Source of the DNA: Nocardiopsis mwathae
GTDB taxonomy: Bacteria > Actinomycetota > Actinomycetes > Streptosporangiales > Streptosporangiaceae
Length of the DNA: 64,000 nt
Assembly: GCF_014201195.1 (NCBI RefSeq)
Contig: NZ_JACHDS010000001.1
Span: 1,240,001-1,304,000 of the forward strand
Direction: 5' to 3'
Part shown: positions 33,826 to 42,673 of the stretch, in pieces
How the letters are laid out: each line of letters starts with the position of its first letter
How positions within the stretch are numbered: position 1 is the stretch's first letter
Translations under genes and position numbers: made by a program
The notes under the pieces: model-generated
Databases searched by the model: none
What the model was told of the DNA's origin: nothing
Seen by the model: the letters and a program-made list of their open reading frames with translations, nothing else

Positions 33826-35403
33826 ATGAGACGCGCGAGCGGCGGCCGGGCCGGCCCGCGGGAATGGGCCGGACTGGCGGTCCTGGCCCTGCCCACCATG
33901 CTGCTGGGACTGGACGTCACCGTGCTGCACCTTGCATTGCCGTCCCTGGCGGCGGACCTGAGGCCCACGGGCACCCAGGAGCTGTGGATCGTCGACGCCT
34001 ACGGATTCCTGATCGCGGGATTCCTCATCACCATGGGGACGGTGGGGGACCGGATCGGTCGCCGCCGTCTGCTGCTGATCGGCGGGGTCGCGTTCGTCGC
34101 CGCATCCCTCGCGGCCGCCTACTCCACCAGCGCCGAGATGCTGATCGCCGCGCGCGCCGCACTGGGGATCGCCGGCGCCACCCTGATGCCCTCGACGCTC
34201 GCCCTGATCAGCAACATGTTCGCCGACGCGCGGCAGCGGGCGCTGGCGATCGGCATGTGGGTGATGTTCTTCGCGCTCGGCATGGCCGCCGGACCCCTGG
34301 TGGGCGGCGCCCTGGTGGAGTACTTCCGGTGGGGAGCGGCGTTCCTCGTCGCGGTGCCGGTCATCGGGACCATGCTGGTGGCCGCCCCGTTCCTGCTGCC
34401 GGAGTACCGCGCCCCCGACAGCGGTCGGCTCGACCTCCCCAGCGTCGCGCTGTCGCTGGCCGCGATCCTCCCGGTCGTCTACGGAATCAAGCAGTTCGCC
34501 AAGGACGGACCGCAGCCGGAGGTGGTGGCCGCCCTCGCGGCCGGGGCGGTGTTCGCCGTGGTGTTCGTCCGGCGGCAGCGGACCCTGGCCGACCCCTTCC
34601 TGGACGTCACCCTGTTCCGCAACCGCGCCTTCGGCGTCGCGCTGGGCATGATGCTCGTCGGGCTGGTGGGCGTCGGCGGCACCATGCTGCTGGTCACCCA
34701 GTACCTGCAGCTGGTGGCGGACCTCCCGCCGCTGACCGCGGGGCTGCTCTACGGCCCGCCCGCGCTGATGATGATGCTGTCCGCGGTCGCGGCCCCGCTC
34801 GTCGCGCGGCGCGTCCGCCCCGGGTACGTCGTGGCGGGCGTGCTCGCGGTCTCGGCGGGGGGCTACGCCCTGCTCGCCGTCGTCGGCAGCGACGACGGCG
34901 TCCCCCTGGTCGTCGCCGGCTTCTCGCTGATCTACCTGGGCCTGGGCGCGATCGCCGTCCTGGGGACCGATCTGGTGGTCGGAGCGGCGCCGCCGGAGAA
35001 GGCCGGGTCGGCTTCGGCGATGTCGGAGACCGTCCAGGATTTCGGCCTGGCGGCGGGGATCGCGCTGCTGGGCAGCCTGGCCACCGCGGTCTACCGGCGA
35101 GGCGTCGAGGAGCAGGCGGACGGCCTTCCCGCGGATGTCGCCGTGCCGTTCGGCGACAGCCTCTCCGGGGCCGCCTCGGTCGCCGCGCGGCTCCCCGACT
35201 CCCTGCTCGACCAGGCGCGCGCGTCCTTCACCGCGGGCCTGAACACCGCCGGTGCGGTCGGCGCGGTGGGGGTCCTGGTGCTGGCGGCTCTGACCGCGGT
35301 GACCCTGCGGCACATCGGCACCATCGGCACCGATGACCCGGGCGACGCGTCGGGCGACGGCGCGGGTGACGGCGCGACGGAACCCGCGCGACCGGTCGGC
35401 TGA
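33826..35403 (+). CDS. MFS drug exporter, DHA2 family, second copy
   Basis: This 525-residue membrane exporter opens PREWAGLAVLALPTMLLGLDVTVLHLALP and has the motif-A loop VGDRIGRRRLLLIGG and fourteen hydrophobic segments. It follows the exporter at 29368 nearly residue for residue in its first 200 positions, so the two are paralogues, but the C-terminal parts differ more. ATG at 33826 follows AGAGGAG by eight bases. The 103-base region shared with the divergent SARP gene should hold both promoters and contains a weak inverted repeat, tgagcg/cgctca (33749-33783). SARP-controlled drug efflux is plausible. Confidence 0.88.
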   Translation: MRRASGGRAGPREWAGLAVLALPTMLLGLDVTVLHLALPSLAADLRPTGTQELWIVDAYGFLIAGFLITMGTVGDRIGRRRLLLIGGVAFVAASLAAAYSTSAEMLIAARAALGIAGATLMPSTLALISNMFADARQRALAIGMWVMFFALGMAAGPLVGGALVEYFRWGAAFLVAVPVIGTMLVAAPFLLPEYRAPDSGRLDLPSVALSLAAILPVVYGIKQFAKDGPQPEVVAALAAGAVFAVVFVRRQRTLADPFLDVTLFRNRAFGVALGMMLVGLVGVGGTMLLVTQYLQLVADLPPLTAGLLYGPPALMMMLSAVAAPLVARRVRPGYVVAGVLAVSAGGYALLAVVGSDDGVPLVVAGFSLIYLGLGAIAVLGTDLVVGAAPPEKAGSASAMSETVQDFGLAAGIALLGSLATAVYRRGVEEQADGLPADVAVPFGDSLSGAASVAARLPDSLLDQARASFTAGLNTAGAVGAVGVLVLAALTAVTLRHIGTIGTDDPGDASGDGAGDGATEPARPVG

Positions 35404-35624
35404 CATGCGCGATGTACCGGGAGCGCCACCCCCGCACCCGCGGGGGTGGCGGCGGCGCCGACCTGCCGATGTGCCCGCGGGGGCACCGGGCGCGCACGGC
35501 CCCGCCGTGGCGATGCCCTCCGCGGCCCCTCCGACACCCCTTCCCGCAGAGGGAGCGGGCGGTTACTCTGCGCTCGACAGTCGCCCGCCGTAGCAGTGTG
35601 CATACCGAACAAAAGGATCCCCCT

Positions 35625-38036
35625 ATGCACAGACGCTTGACACTCTGTCTCACCGTCGTCTCCCTGGCCGCGCTCGCGCTCCCGTTCGCGAGCACCCACC
35701 CTCCGGCCGCGGCCGACACCGCGGCCGACACCGCGGTCGAGAGCGCGGTCGAGAGCGCCGAAGTGGTGCCGATCCAGGTCACCGGCGACCCCAACCGGCG
35801 GTTCAACCTCATCGTCCTCGGTGACGGCTACACCGAGGAGGAGATGCCGCTCTTCCACGAACAGGTCCGGCACCACCTGGCGGTGCAGTGGAGCATCGAG
35901 CCCTTCCGCGGCTACCGCGACTACTTCAACGTCTACGCGGTCGAGACCCCCTCGGCCGAGTCCGGCGTCGGCTGCGACCCCGACCTCGCCGCCGGCCCCC
36001 GCGACACCGCCCTGGGCATGGGCTTCCACGGCGGCTGCCGGCCCGACCGGCTGCAGCGCCTGCTCACCGTCGACAGCGCGGCCGCCGCGGCCGCCGCCGA
36101 TCTCGTCCCCGGTGTCGCCGCGGACAACCGGCAGGTCCTGGCCCTGGCCAACAGCGACACCTACGGCGGAGCCGGGGGCACCTACGCCACCGCTTCGGCC
36201 GGAAACGCGCTGTCCGCACTGATCAGCCCGCACGAACTCGGCCACTCGCTGGGGCGGCTGCAGGACGAGTACCCCTATTACCAGCGCGACACCAGCCTGG
36301 GCCGCTGGGACCGCGGCGAACCCGACTCCGCACACCACACCCTCATGACACCCGAGGCGATGACGGAGCGGCGCGCCAAGTGGTGGCGGTGGCTCGGTGA
36401 GGAGAGTGAGTCCGGCGGCACCATCGGCGCCGCGGGCTCACCCGGCCACGAGGGCGGGCTCTACCACTCCGAAGGGGTGTGGCGCCCCAGCCGCCACTCG
36501 ATGATGAAATCCCTGGGTTACTACTTCGACCAGGTGAGCCGGGAGATCATGGTGCAGCGCATCTCCGGGCAGCGCGACCGAGGACGCCTGCCGGTCTCCT
36601 CCACCCCCGAGGGCGAGGTCGGGCCCGACGACGCCGTGTGGGTCGATGCGCCGTACCCCGCCTACCACGAGCTCACCTTCACCTGGACGGTCGACGGCGA
36701 GGAACTGCCCGAGGCCGAGGGGCGCCGTGCCCTGGACCTCTCCGACCTCGACGTCGGGGCCGGAACCGAGGTGGAGGTCCGGGTACAGGACCCCACCCCC
36801 TTCGTGCGCGACCCCGAGATCCGCGCGTCGGCCGCGCTGACGCAGACCCGCGGCTGGACCGTCGGCGCCCCGCGGCCGGCCGACGACGCGCCGGTCGAGT
36901 TCGCCGCCGCCCGCGACACCGAGCGCCCGCTCGCCGCTGACGAGGTCGTCTACGCGCAGACCACCCACCCCTCCGACCGGGTCCCCGAGGTGGTCTGGGA
37001 GCTCGACGGCGCACGTGTGGCCACATCCGCCGACGGGCGAACCCTCGACCTGGGAGCGCTCGACCTGAGCGGAGACGGGCACAGGCTCACCGCCACCGCC
37101 GACCCGGGGGCGCCCGACCCCGACACCCGAACCTGGACCGTCGACGCCACCCCGCCCACCGCCCCGCGTGAGGTGTCGGAGCCCGCCGCGCCGGTGCGCG
37201 GCGCCGACGGCGAGCACGGTATCCACCTCGGCTCCCTCACCCTCGGCCTGGAGCCGCGCGACGACCGCGAGGGACCCGTCGTGGCCGAGTTCCGGGTGGA
37301 CGGGGACGGCTGGCACCACTACTACGGCTGGCCCACCGACGCCGAGGCGCCGTTCCTGCTCACCCCGCGGGGGACCGACATCGACGACCTCGTCTACGGG
37401 AGCCTGGGCAGCGGCGGGCTGTCGATGTCCGTGATCGAGGTGGACGGCCACGAGCCCGGCTGGGGCACCCACACCGTCGAACACCGCGCCATCGACGCCG
37501 CCGGCAACATCGGCGCGGCCGAGTCCTTCACGGCGACCGTCGTCCCCGGCACCGAGCCGGCGTGCACGCGCACCGTCACCGGAGTGCACCGCGGCGGCCT
37601 GGAGGTGCGCGAGGGAACGGTGTGCCTGGACGGCGCGACCGTGCACGGGGGCGTGACCGTTGCCGCGGGCGCCTCCGTGGTCGCACAGGGCGCGACGGTG
37701 TGGGGCGGTCTGACCGCGCGGGGCGCGGTGACCGTCCGCCTCGCCGACACCCGCGTCGTCGGTCCGGTGCGCATCTCCGGCGGCAGCGCCGAGACGTCGC
37801 TGCTGGGCTCGGAGGTGACCGGGCCGGTCACCCTGCGCGGCAACACCCAGACCCCGGCCGACGACTGGACCGCGTCGTGGTCCGAGGACGCCGCGTCCGG
37901 CGGGTACGGCGTGATCGTCGCCGGGAACCGCGTGCGCGGCGGAATCGACTGCAGCGGCAACACACCGTCGGTCACCGATTTCGGCGCTCCCAACACCGTG
38001 GCCGGGCCCGCCACCGGTCAGTGCGGCGACCTGTGA
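35625..38036 (+). CDS. Secreted M64-family (IgA peptidase-like) zinc metallopeptidase
   Basis: This 803-residue protein has a Sec signal peptide (RRLTLCLTVVSLAALALPFAST, cut near AAADT). Residues about 50-330 are an M64 peptidase domain, with the zinc motif HELGHSLGRLQDEY, two zinc histidines and a glutamate base, and a downstream RHSMMKSLGYYFDQV. Residues 330-640 are Ig-like or bacterial repeat modules. The last 130 residues are short glycine/valine repeats (HGGVTVAAGASVVAQGATVWG) that look like a beta-helix and may bind cell wall or polysaccharide. ATG at 35625 follows AAAAGGA. It probably cleaves extracellular proteins; the substrate is not shown. Confidence 0.88.
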   Translation: MHRRLTLCLTVVSLAALALPFASTHPPAAADTAADTAVESAVESAEVVPIQVTGDPNRRFNLIVLGDGYTEEEMPLFHEQVRHHLAVQWSIEPFRGYRDYFNVYAVETPSAESGVGCDPDLAAGPRDTALGMGFHGGCRPDRLQRLLTVDSAAAAAAADLVPGVAADNRQVLALANSDTYGGAGGTYATASAGNALSALISPHELGHSLGRLQDEYPYYQRDTSLGRWDRGEPDSAHHTLMTPEAMTERRAKWWRWLGEESESGGTIGAAGSPGHEGGLYHSEGVWRPSRHSMMKSLGYYFDQVSREIMVQRISGQRDRGRLPVSSTPEGEVGPDDAVWVDAPYPAYHELTFTWTVDGEELPEAEGRRALDLSDLDVGAGTEVEVRVQDPTPFVRDPEIRASAALTQTRGWTVGAPRPADDAPVEFAAARDTERPLAADEVVYAQTTHPSDRVPEVVWELDGARVATSADGRTLDLGALDLSGDGHRLTATADPGAPDPDTRTWTVDATPPTAPREVSEPAAPVRGADGEHGIHLGSLTLGLEPRDDREGPVVAEFRVDGDGWHHYYGWPTDAEAPFLLTPRGTDIDDLVYGSLGSGGLSMSVIEVDGHEPGWGTHTVEHRAIDAAGNIGAAESFTATVVPGTEPACTRTVTGVHRGGLEVREGTVCLDGATVHGGVTVAAGASVVAQGATVWGGLTARGAVTVRLADTRVVGPVRISGGSAETSLLGSEVTGPVTLRGNTQTPADDWTASWSEDAASGGYGVIVAGNRVRGGIDCSGNTPSVTDFGAPNTVAGPATGQCGDL

Positions 38037-38212
38037 CCGCTTCCCCGGGCGGTCGGTGGCCCCGTGCGGTCGGCATCCACATGTGCCGGACCGGGGGTTG
38101 CCGACCGCCCGCGCTCCGTCCTTTGCCGGGTCGGGACAGGGCGGCCGGCCCCGCGCCGGTCCGGGGAACCGGGCCCCGGCGGCGGGAAGACGGGAAGAAG
38201 GGAGCGGCGGAC

Positions 38213-38500
38213 GTGTGGTGCTGCAGTCTGTGCGGAGTTGCGGACGTCGGGCAGATGCGGGCCCGGCACACGGGCGAGCGGCTGTGGGTGTGCCGGGAGT
38301 GCGACGCGGTGTGGCGCGAGGGCGACGACCTCTCGGATCCGCCCTTTTCGAGCGTCGCCCATGACGAGCCCGAGGGTGGCGTCTCGTGGGACGACTTCCA
38401 CCCGGTCGCCGACGCCGCGTGCGCCTGGGACGCCCGCGCGCGATCGGTGCCCGGCGGCCGCGCCACCTCCGCGCACCGGGCCGAAGGAGCGCCGATGTGA
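38213..38500 (+). CDS. Small zinc-ribbon protein of unknown function
   Basis: This 95-residue protein begins at a GTG with GGGAG eight bases upstream. Two knuckles, CSLC and, 25 residues later, CREC, make a treble-clef or zinc-ribbon fold. The second half is acidic and lacks a known domain. It lies between the peptidase gene and a convergent exporter, and no partner is evident. Coding is supported by the paired cysteine motifs and the ribosome site. Function is unknown. Confidence 0.6.
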   Translation: MWCCSLCGVADVGQMRARHTGERLWVCRECDAVWREGDDLSDPPFSSVAHDEPEGGVSWDDFHPVADAACAWDARARSVPGGRATSAHRAEGAPM

Positions 38501-38520
38501 GGCCTCCGGCACCGCGGCGG

Positions 38521-39855
38521 TCAGGCGGACGGTGCGTCGGGCGGGTCGGGGCCGCGGGCGGCGGGGGCGGACTCTGCGGCTGCGGCGCGGGCTGCGGCGA
38601 GGCGGAAGGTGCGGTGGAAGGCGAGCGGGATCGCCGCCAGGGCGACGGCCGCGAAGAGGAAGGGGATCTCCAGGCCGATCCGCCCCAGCGCGCCCCCGGC
38701 CAGCGCGCCCACCGGGCCGGCGGCTTTGGCCAGGAGGCGGCGGGAGGCCATCGCGCGGCCCATGACCCCCTCGGGGGTGACCGTTTGCAGGAGGGAGATG
38801 ATGACGACGTTGATGATCGTCATCGCCAGCCCCAGGGCTCCGACCGCGAGCGCGCCCAGGCGGACGCCGGGGGCCAGGGCGAGGGCCGCCAGGACCGAGG
38901 CGAGTCCGAGGTGGGTGGCGACCAGGACGCGCGCGGCGCCGTAGCGGCGGGTGAGGCGGTCGCAGACCGCTGCGCCGATCAGCGCGCCGACGGCCGAGAC
39001 CGCCATGTAGGCGCCGTACAGGGCTATGGGGACGCCGAGGGTCTGGGTGACGAACAGGACGAGGATCGCGTTGAGCGCCCCGGCGGCCAGGGAGCCCGCG
39101 GCGGCGCACAGGGCCATGCCCCGCTGGACGCGGTCCGACCAGATGTAGCGGAGGCCGTCCAGGGCCTCGCGGGTGAGCGACGAGGCGCGGGACGGGGGCG
39201 GGCGGGGCGGCCCCGAGTGGGAGGGCGGCCCACCTCGGCGGGGGCGCAGGGGCAGGGCGAGGACGAGGGCCGCCCCGACGATGTAGGCCCCGGCGTTGAG
39301 GGCCAGGGGGATGGCGGCCGCCACCGCGAACAGCAGGCTCGCGACCGGACCGCCCAGCACGTCCTCGGTGACGATCCGGCCGCCTTCCAGCCTGCCGTTG
39401 GCGCGGCGCAGCTCCGGCCGCGGCACGATGCGCGGGAGCAGGGTCCGCCCTGCCGTGTCGTAGACGACCTCGCACGTCATCGCCACGAACATCGCGGCGT
39501 ACAGCAGCCAGACCGATCGCACACCGAGCAGTGTGAGGAGGGTCAGCGCGGCCAGGCAGCCGCCGCGGACCGCGTTGGCGGCGACCATCGCGACCCGCTG
39601 GTCGATACGGTCGACGAGCGCTCCCACGTGCAGCCCGAACAGCAGCCATGGCAGGTACCACACCGCCGTCAGCCCGGCGACCGCCAGCGGGTCGGTCGTG
39701 ATCGCGACCGCGAGCAGCGGCAGCGCGGTGAGCATGATCCCGTCGGCCAGGTTGCTGCTGGTGTGGGCGGCCCAGAAGCGGGCGAAGAGGCGTCCGGGGC
39801 CCCTCCGTCCAGGGGCCGGGGGAGGATCGGATCCGGACGGGCGGGGATCAGCCAC
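38521..39855 (-). CDS. MFS exporter, DHA3 type, of the RiPP operon
   Basis: This 444-residue protein has twelve hydrophobic segments and the layout of the EntS/macrolide-efflux (DHA3) group: FWAAHTSSNLADGIMLTALPLLAVAIT at the start and the loop GALVDRIDQRVAMV. GTG at 39855 overlaps the SagB-type gene by eight bases, so the two are translationally coupled. In this setting it most likely exports the modified peptide, taking the place of the more usual ABC exporter. The C terminus is rich in Ala and Pro. Confidence 0.87.
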   Translation of the reverse strand: MADPRPSGSDPPPAPGRRGPGRLFARFWAAHTSSNLADGIMLTALPLLAVAITTDPLAVAGLTAVWYLPWLLFGLHVGALVDRIDQRVAMVAANAVRGGCLAALTLLTLLGVRSVWLLYAAMFVAMTCEVVYDTAGRTLLPRIVPRPELRRANGRLEGGRIVTEDVLGGPVASLLFAVAAAIPLALNAGAYIVGAALVLALPLRPRRGGPPSHSGPPRPPPSRASSLTREALDGLRYIWSDRVQRGMALCAAAGSLAAGALNAILVLFVTQTLGVPIALYGAYMAVSAVGALIGAAVCDRLTRRYGAARVLVATHLGLASVLAALALAPGVRLGALAVGALGLAMTIINVVIISLLQTVTPEGVMGRAMASRRLLAKAAGPVGALAGGALGRIGLEIPFLFAAVALAAIPLAFHRTFRLAAARAAAAESAPAARGPDPPDAPSA

Positions 39856-40984
39856 CCTGCCCGCTGCCGTCGAACCGGGTCATCCGAGCGGAGTCCAGTG
39901 TGGTGGGTCCGTGCAGGTGGGAGACCCGACCCTGGGCGTCCGCCGCGGGCGTACCGACCGCCAGCACGTACAACGCGGGCTCGGTGATGCCGTCGACCCC
40001 GAGGAGGTCTTCCACGCCCTCGTCGTGGAACGCGGCCGTCTGGAAGGGGCCGAGTCCCAGCGCGGTGGCGGTGAGGGCGAACGTCTGCGCCAGGTGCCCG
40101 GCGTTCATCAGCATCACCCGGTAGGCGCGGGGGTGGCGGTACTTGGCGGTGAGGCGGTCGATGACGGCGGTCAGCACGACCGCGGCCCCCGCCTGTGCGA
40201 CGCCCTGCTGGTCGCCGCAGAGGGACGCGAGGCGTTCCCGGTGGTCGCCGCGGGCGACGAGTTCGAGACAGTGGTCGCGGACGCCGTAGTGGTAGACCCC
40301 CGGTGCCACGTCCTCGACGTCGAACACGGCGACGTAGGCCTCCAGTTCGTGGCGGGCGCCGCCGGAGGGGCTGGTGCGGAGCATGAGGGTGCCGAATTGG
40401 TCGGCCGCGATGAAGTCCTTGGGGCCGAACGAGGTCGACAGCAGGGCGGCCAGGTGCTCGCGGGCGATGGGCCGGTCGGCGAACGCCCGGTGGGTGCGCC
40501 GCGCGTACAGGACCTTCTCGAACGGGGAGTCCAAGGGCACGGGGGAGCGGGGAAGGAAGAGCCGTTCGGCCTCGGGGTAGGTCGTGAAGAGAGCGGGTCG
40601 TCCGCCGGCGACGAGCTCGTCCTTGATCTCGTCGGTGGCGTCGGCGAACTCCTCGTTCCTGGTGGCGAAGTGGAAGGCCGCCCCTTCCGGTGCCCAGGGG
40701 CCCCACCGGGCGCACAGCCGCTCGTCGGCGGCCTCCTCGCCGTCGTCGTCCTCCCCCAGCAGCAGCCCGGCGCCGTGCAGCGCCGTGGCCGCGTTCTCCA
40801 CCGACCGGACGTCGAGCCCGGAGTCCTGCGCGGCTTCCCGCGGATCGGTCCATTCGGTGAAAAGGCCGAGGACGTGGGCGGAGAGCGGGTCGGCCGTGAT
40901 GTTCGCGCGTGTCCGGTGGTTTCTGACGAGGAACTCCCCGTCTCGCCAGTAGCACCCGATGTTACCCGCCGTCTTGAACTTCAT
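39848..40984 (-). CDS. SagB-type flavin dehydrogenase
   Basis: This 378-residue protein belongs to the SagB/ThcOx flavin oxidoreductases that oxidise azolines to azoles in LAP, cyanobactin and thiopeptide pathways. The first 120 residues form a small helical domain. The rest is nitroreductase-like, with the hallmark RRTHRAFADRPIAREHLAALL, which binds FMN, and later ALGLGPFQTAAFHDEGVEDLLG. ATG at 40984 is chosen because GGAGAAGG precedes it; an ATG 18 bases earlier lacks one. No YcaO cyclodehydratase is near, so its substrate is probably not a normal azoline. It follows the 20-residue peptide gene by 70 bases. Confidence 0.85.
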   Translation of the reverse strand: MKFKTAGNIGCYWRDGEFLVRNHRTRANITADPLSAHVLGLFTEWTDPREAAQDSGLDVRSVENAATALHGAGLLLGEDDDGEEAADERLCARWGPWAPEGAAFHFATRNEEFADATDEIKDELVAGGRPALFTTYPEAERLFLPRSPVPLDSPFEKVLYARRTHRAFADRPIAREHLAALLSTSFGPKDFIAADQFGTLMLRTSPSGGARHELEAYVAVFDVEDVAPGVYHYGVRDHCLELVARGDHRERLASLCGDQQGVAQAGAAVVLTAVIDRLTAKYRHPRAYRVMLMNAGHLAQTFALTATALGLGPFQTAAFHDEGVEDLLGVDGITEPALYVLAVGTPAADAQGRVSHLHGPTTLDSARMTRFDGSGQGG

Positions 40985-41054
40985 CGCCTTCTCCGAATCC
41001 ATGGGAAGAGGGCCGACCGGACGGGTCCGGCCGGCCCGGCGCATCTGATCAGAA

Positions 41055-41117
41055 TCAGGAGCTGTAGATGATGATGGTGATCGGCTCTTCCTTCTCGATC
41101 CTCAGGTCGAACGCCAT
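41055..41117 (-). CDS. 20-residue candidate RiPP precursor or leader peptide
   Basis: The frame encodes MAFDLRIEKEEP then ITIIIYSS and stops. A very strong ribosome site (ggaggagaggaggag) ends three bases before the ATG, far stronger than those of neighbouring genes, suggesting heavy translation. It lies between a methyltransferase and a SagB-type flavoenzyme gene, all leftward. The acidic first part (FDLRIEKEE) resembles a short recognition leader, and the aliphatic, Ser- and Tyr-ending second part a core. There is no Cys or Gly-Gly site. It could instead be a regulatory leader peptide, but the order enzyme-peptide-enzyme-exporter argues for a precursor. Confidence 0.65.
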   Translation of the reverse strand: MAFDLRIEKEEPITIIIYSS

Positions 41118-41193
41118 GGTCTCCTCCTCTCCTCCATTGTTCGATCACGTCGGCATGGATCGGTCGATCCGGTTGACGGAATGTCTCGGCGAT

Positions 41194-41209
41194 TCCCTTG
41201 AATAAGGGA
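41194..41209 (-). terminator. Short hairpin between methyltransferase and peptide genes
   Basis: The sequence tccctt-gaat-aaggga forms a perfect 6-bp stem directly after the methyltransferase stop codon. It may act as a weak terminator or an RNA-processing barrier that lets the downstream peptide be made in excess. A second small stem, ggatc-ggtc-gatcc, lies at 41157-41170. Confidence 0.45.
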
Positions 41210-42013
41210 CTACTGTGCGGAAGCGGTGTTCCGCGCGACGAAGAATGCCTTCAGATCGGCACTCTCATCGAGGCCTTCGTGCAGTTTCCCGCCCTTGATT
41301 CCGTACACGGCGACCAGGTCGAATCCGCTTTCCGCCACCGCGGCGGCCACATCATCGCGCGGGAAGTGCCGGTGCGGGTGGCGCGATTCCAGGCGCTCCC
41401 ACGTCCCGTCCGCGGTCGCGGTGAAGCAGTCCATGACGACCTCCACGCCCCCGCCCGGAACGAACGGCGCGGACGCCGTCCCGTCGAGGACCGCGAGGCT
41501 CCCGGGCCCCCGCCGGATCGCGGGGGCGGCACACAGCGCAGCGAAGGTCCCTGCGGTGTTGAGCTCGAAGACCAGCAGCCCGCCGGGCCGAAGAGCGCCG
41601 CGGACGCTCTCCAGCGCCGCGCGCAGTTCGGCGGTGTCCGCCAGGTAGTGGAACTGCTCGCCCGCGGCCGTGGCGGCGTCGAAGGACACCGGAAACCCGG
41701 GGAGGCGCCGCAGGTCGCCGACGACGAATTCGATGTCCGCCATCTCCTTCTTCCCGCGGGCGATATCGATCATGGCCGGCGAGATGTCGACGCCTGTGAC
41801 CTCGTACCCGAGGTCCTTGAAGGCCACGGAGCTCTTTCCCGTTCCGCAGCCGAGGTCGAGGAGTCGCTTTCCGGCGCAGCCGTGTCCCTCGATCAGATCG
41901 ATGAAAATCTTCATCCACGTCGGATAGCCGGGGACATCGGTGACCGCATCATAAATTCCAGCGATCTTCTCGTAGGTGTCCAGGACGGACGGCGCGGGAG
42001 GGGTATCCACCAT
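41210..42013 (-). CDS. Class I SAM-dependent methyltransferase
   Basis: This 267-residue methyltransferase has the usual motifs: RLLDLGCGTGKSSVAF (motif I), VTGVDISPAMIDIARG (motif II acidic end), DLRRLPGFPVSFDAATAAGEQFHYL and LRPGGLLVFELNT. It resembles small-molecule O- or N-methyltransferases. AGGAG lies nine bases before the ATG. It is the first gene of the leftward unit with the 20-residue peptide, the SagB-type enzyme and the exporter, so it may methylate the peptide. A candidate -10 (taatct on the minus strand, 42051-42056) lies 40 bases upstream. Confidence 0.87.
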   Translation of the reverse strand: MVDTPPAPSVLDTYEKIAGIYDAVTDVPGYPTWMKIFIDLIEGHGCAGKRLLDLGCGTGKSSVAFKDLGYEVTGVDISPAMIDIARGKKEMADIEFVVGDLRRLPGFPVSFDAATAAGEQFHYLADTAELRAALESVRGALRPGGLLVFELNTAGTFAALCAAPAIRRGPGSLAVLDGTASAPFVPGGGVEVVMDCFTATADGTWERLESRHPHRHFPRDDVAAAVAESGFDLVAVYGIKGGKLHEGLDESADLKAFFVARNTASAQ

Positions 42014-42094
42014 CGGGGCGGCTCCTACTCCAGTGGGCTGGGGCTTTTTGAGATTACCTCAGTTTGCGCTGGGAAGCACGTGGTGAATATTGCC

Positions 42095-42111
42095 GATCTT
42101 CGGCGAAGATC
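42095..42111. promoter_or_regulatory. 17-bp palindrome upstream of the RiPP operon
   Basis: The sequence gatcttcg-g-cgaagatc is a perfect palindrome with 8-base arms, followed by atttta. It lies about 80 bases before the methyltransferase start. It could be an operator for this operon or a terminator for transcripts from the left. Confidence 0.45.
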
Positions 42112-42264
42112 ATTTTATGATTCATCCCCTCATGGGTCCTGGGGCGAGATCATTGCGTCGCGCCTCCCCGCTCATACGCGGCGTCGAACCACTCGGAAAC
42201 ACGGAATTCCGCTTCGCGTGGCGGGAGTTCCGAAATGCGAGAGGAGTCGGCCGTTCCGTTCCTC

Positions 42265-42609
42265 TTACTTCGGCCACCATGGGCGTGTATCCGAGCACGC
42301 CGGTCGCGCCCGGCGGTCTCCCACGCTCATCAGGCAGGAGGATGCGTCGCCGTACCGTTCCGCGGCAAGGGGGGCGCCCCGACGACCGGCGGCCGACCGA
42401 GGCGAGCGGGCCGGGCGGCTGGAGGCGTCGGTCATGCCCGCCTGGCCCAGGGTGCGGGAGCGGTCGGACCAGCGTTGGGCGGTGGTGGGGCTGACCTGGA
42501 AGCGTTCGGCGGCACGGCGCAGCGGCCAGCCGTCCTCGACGATGCAGCGGGCCAGGGCGAGGCGGCCTGCGGGTGCGAGCTTGGCGTTGGCGTGGGTAGT
42601 GTGGGCCAC
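42265..42609 (-). pseudogene. Truncated IS481-family transposase
   Basis: The first 60 codons, starting at 42609, read like the N-terminal helix-turn-helix of IS481 transposases: NAKLAPAGRLALARCIVEDGWPLRRAAERF, then VSPTTAQRWSDR. After about residue 65 the homology breaks down, and the DDE catalytic core is missing. The element is therefore a remnant that can no longer move. It lies just upstream of the RiPP operon and next to the ychJ-like gene, marking an old insertion or rearrangement point. Sequence between 42122 and 42265 is probably non-coding debris. Confidence 0.7.
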
Positions 42610-42610
42610 G

Positions 42611-42673
42611 GAGGGCCTCCTGACCTACTTCAGGTGTTGATCTTGACAATCCACACCTATGTCGGAGGCCCTC
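42611..42673. repeat. Nested inverted repeats in the IS481 remnant end
   Basis: Outer arms gagggcctcc (42611-42620) and ggaggccctc (42664-42673) enclose inner arms aggtgt (42632-42637) and acacct (42653-42658). They lie just upstream of the transposase start, where the element's promoter would be. Farther out, 42699-42724 begins tgtac and ends gtaca, which may be the old terminus. Confidence 0.55.
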
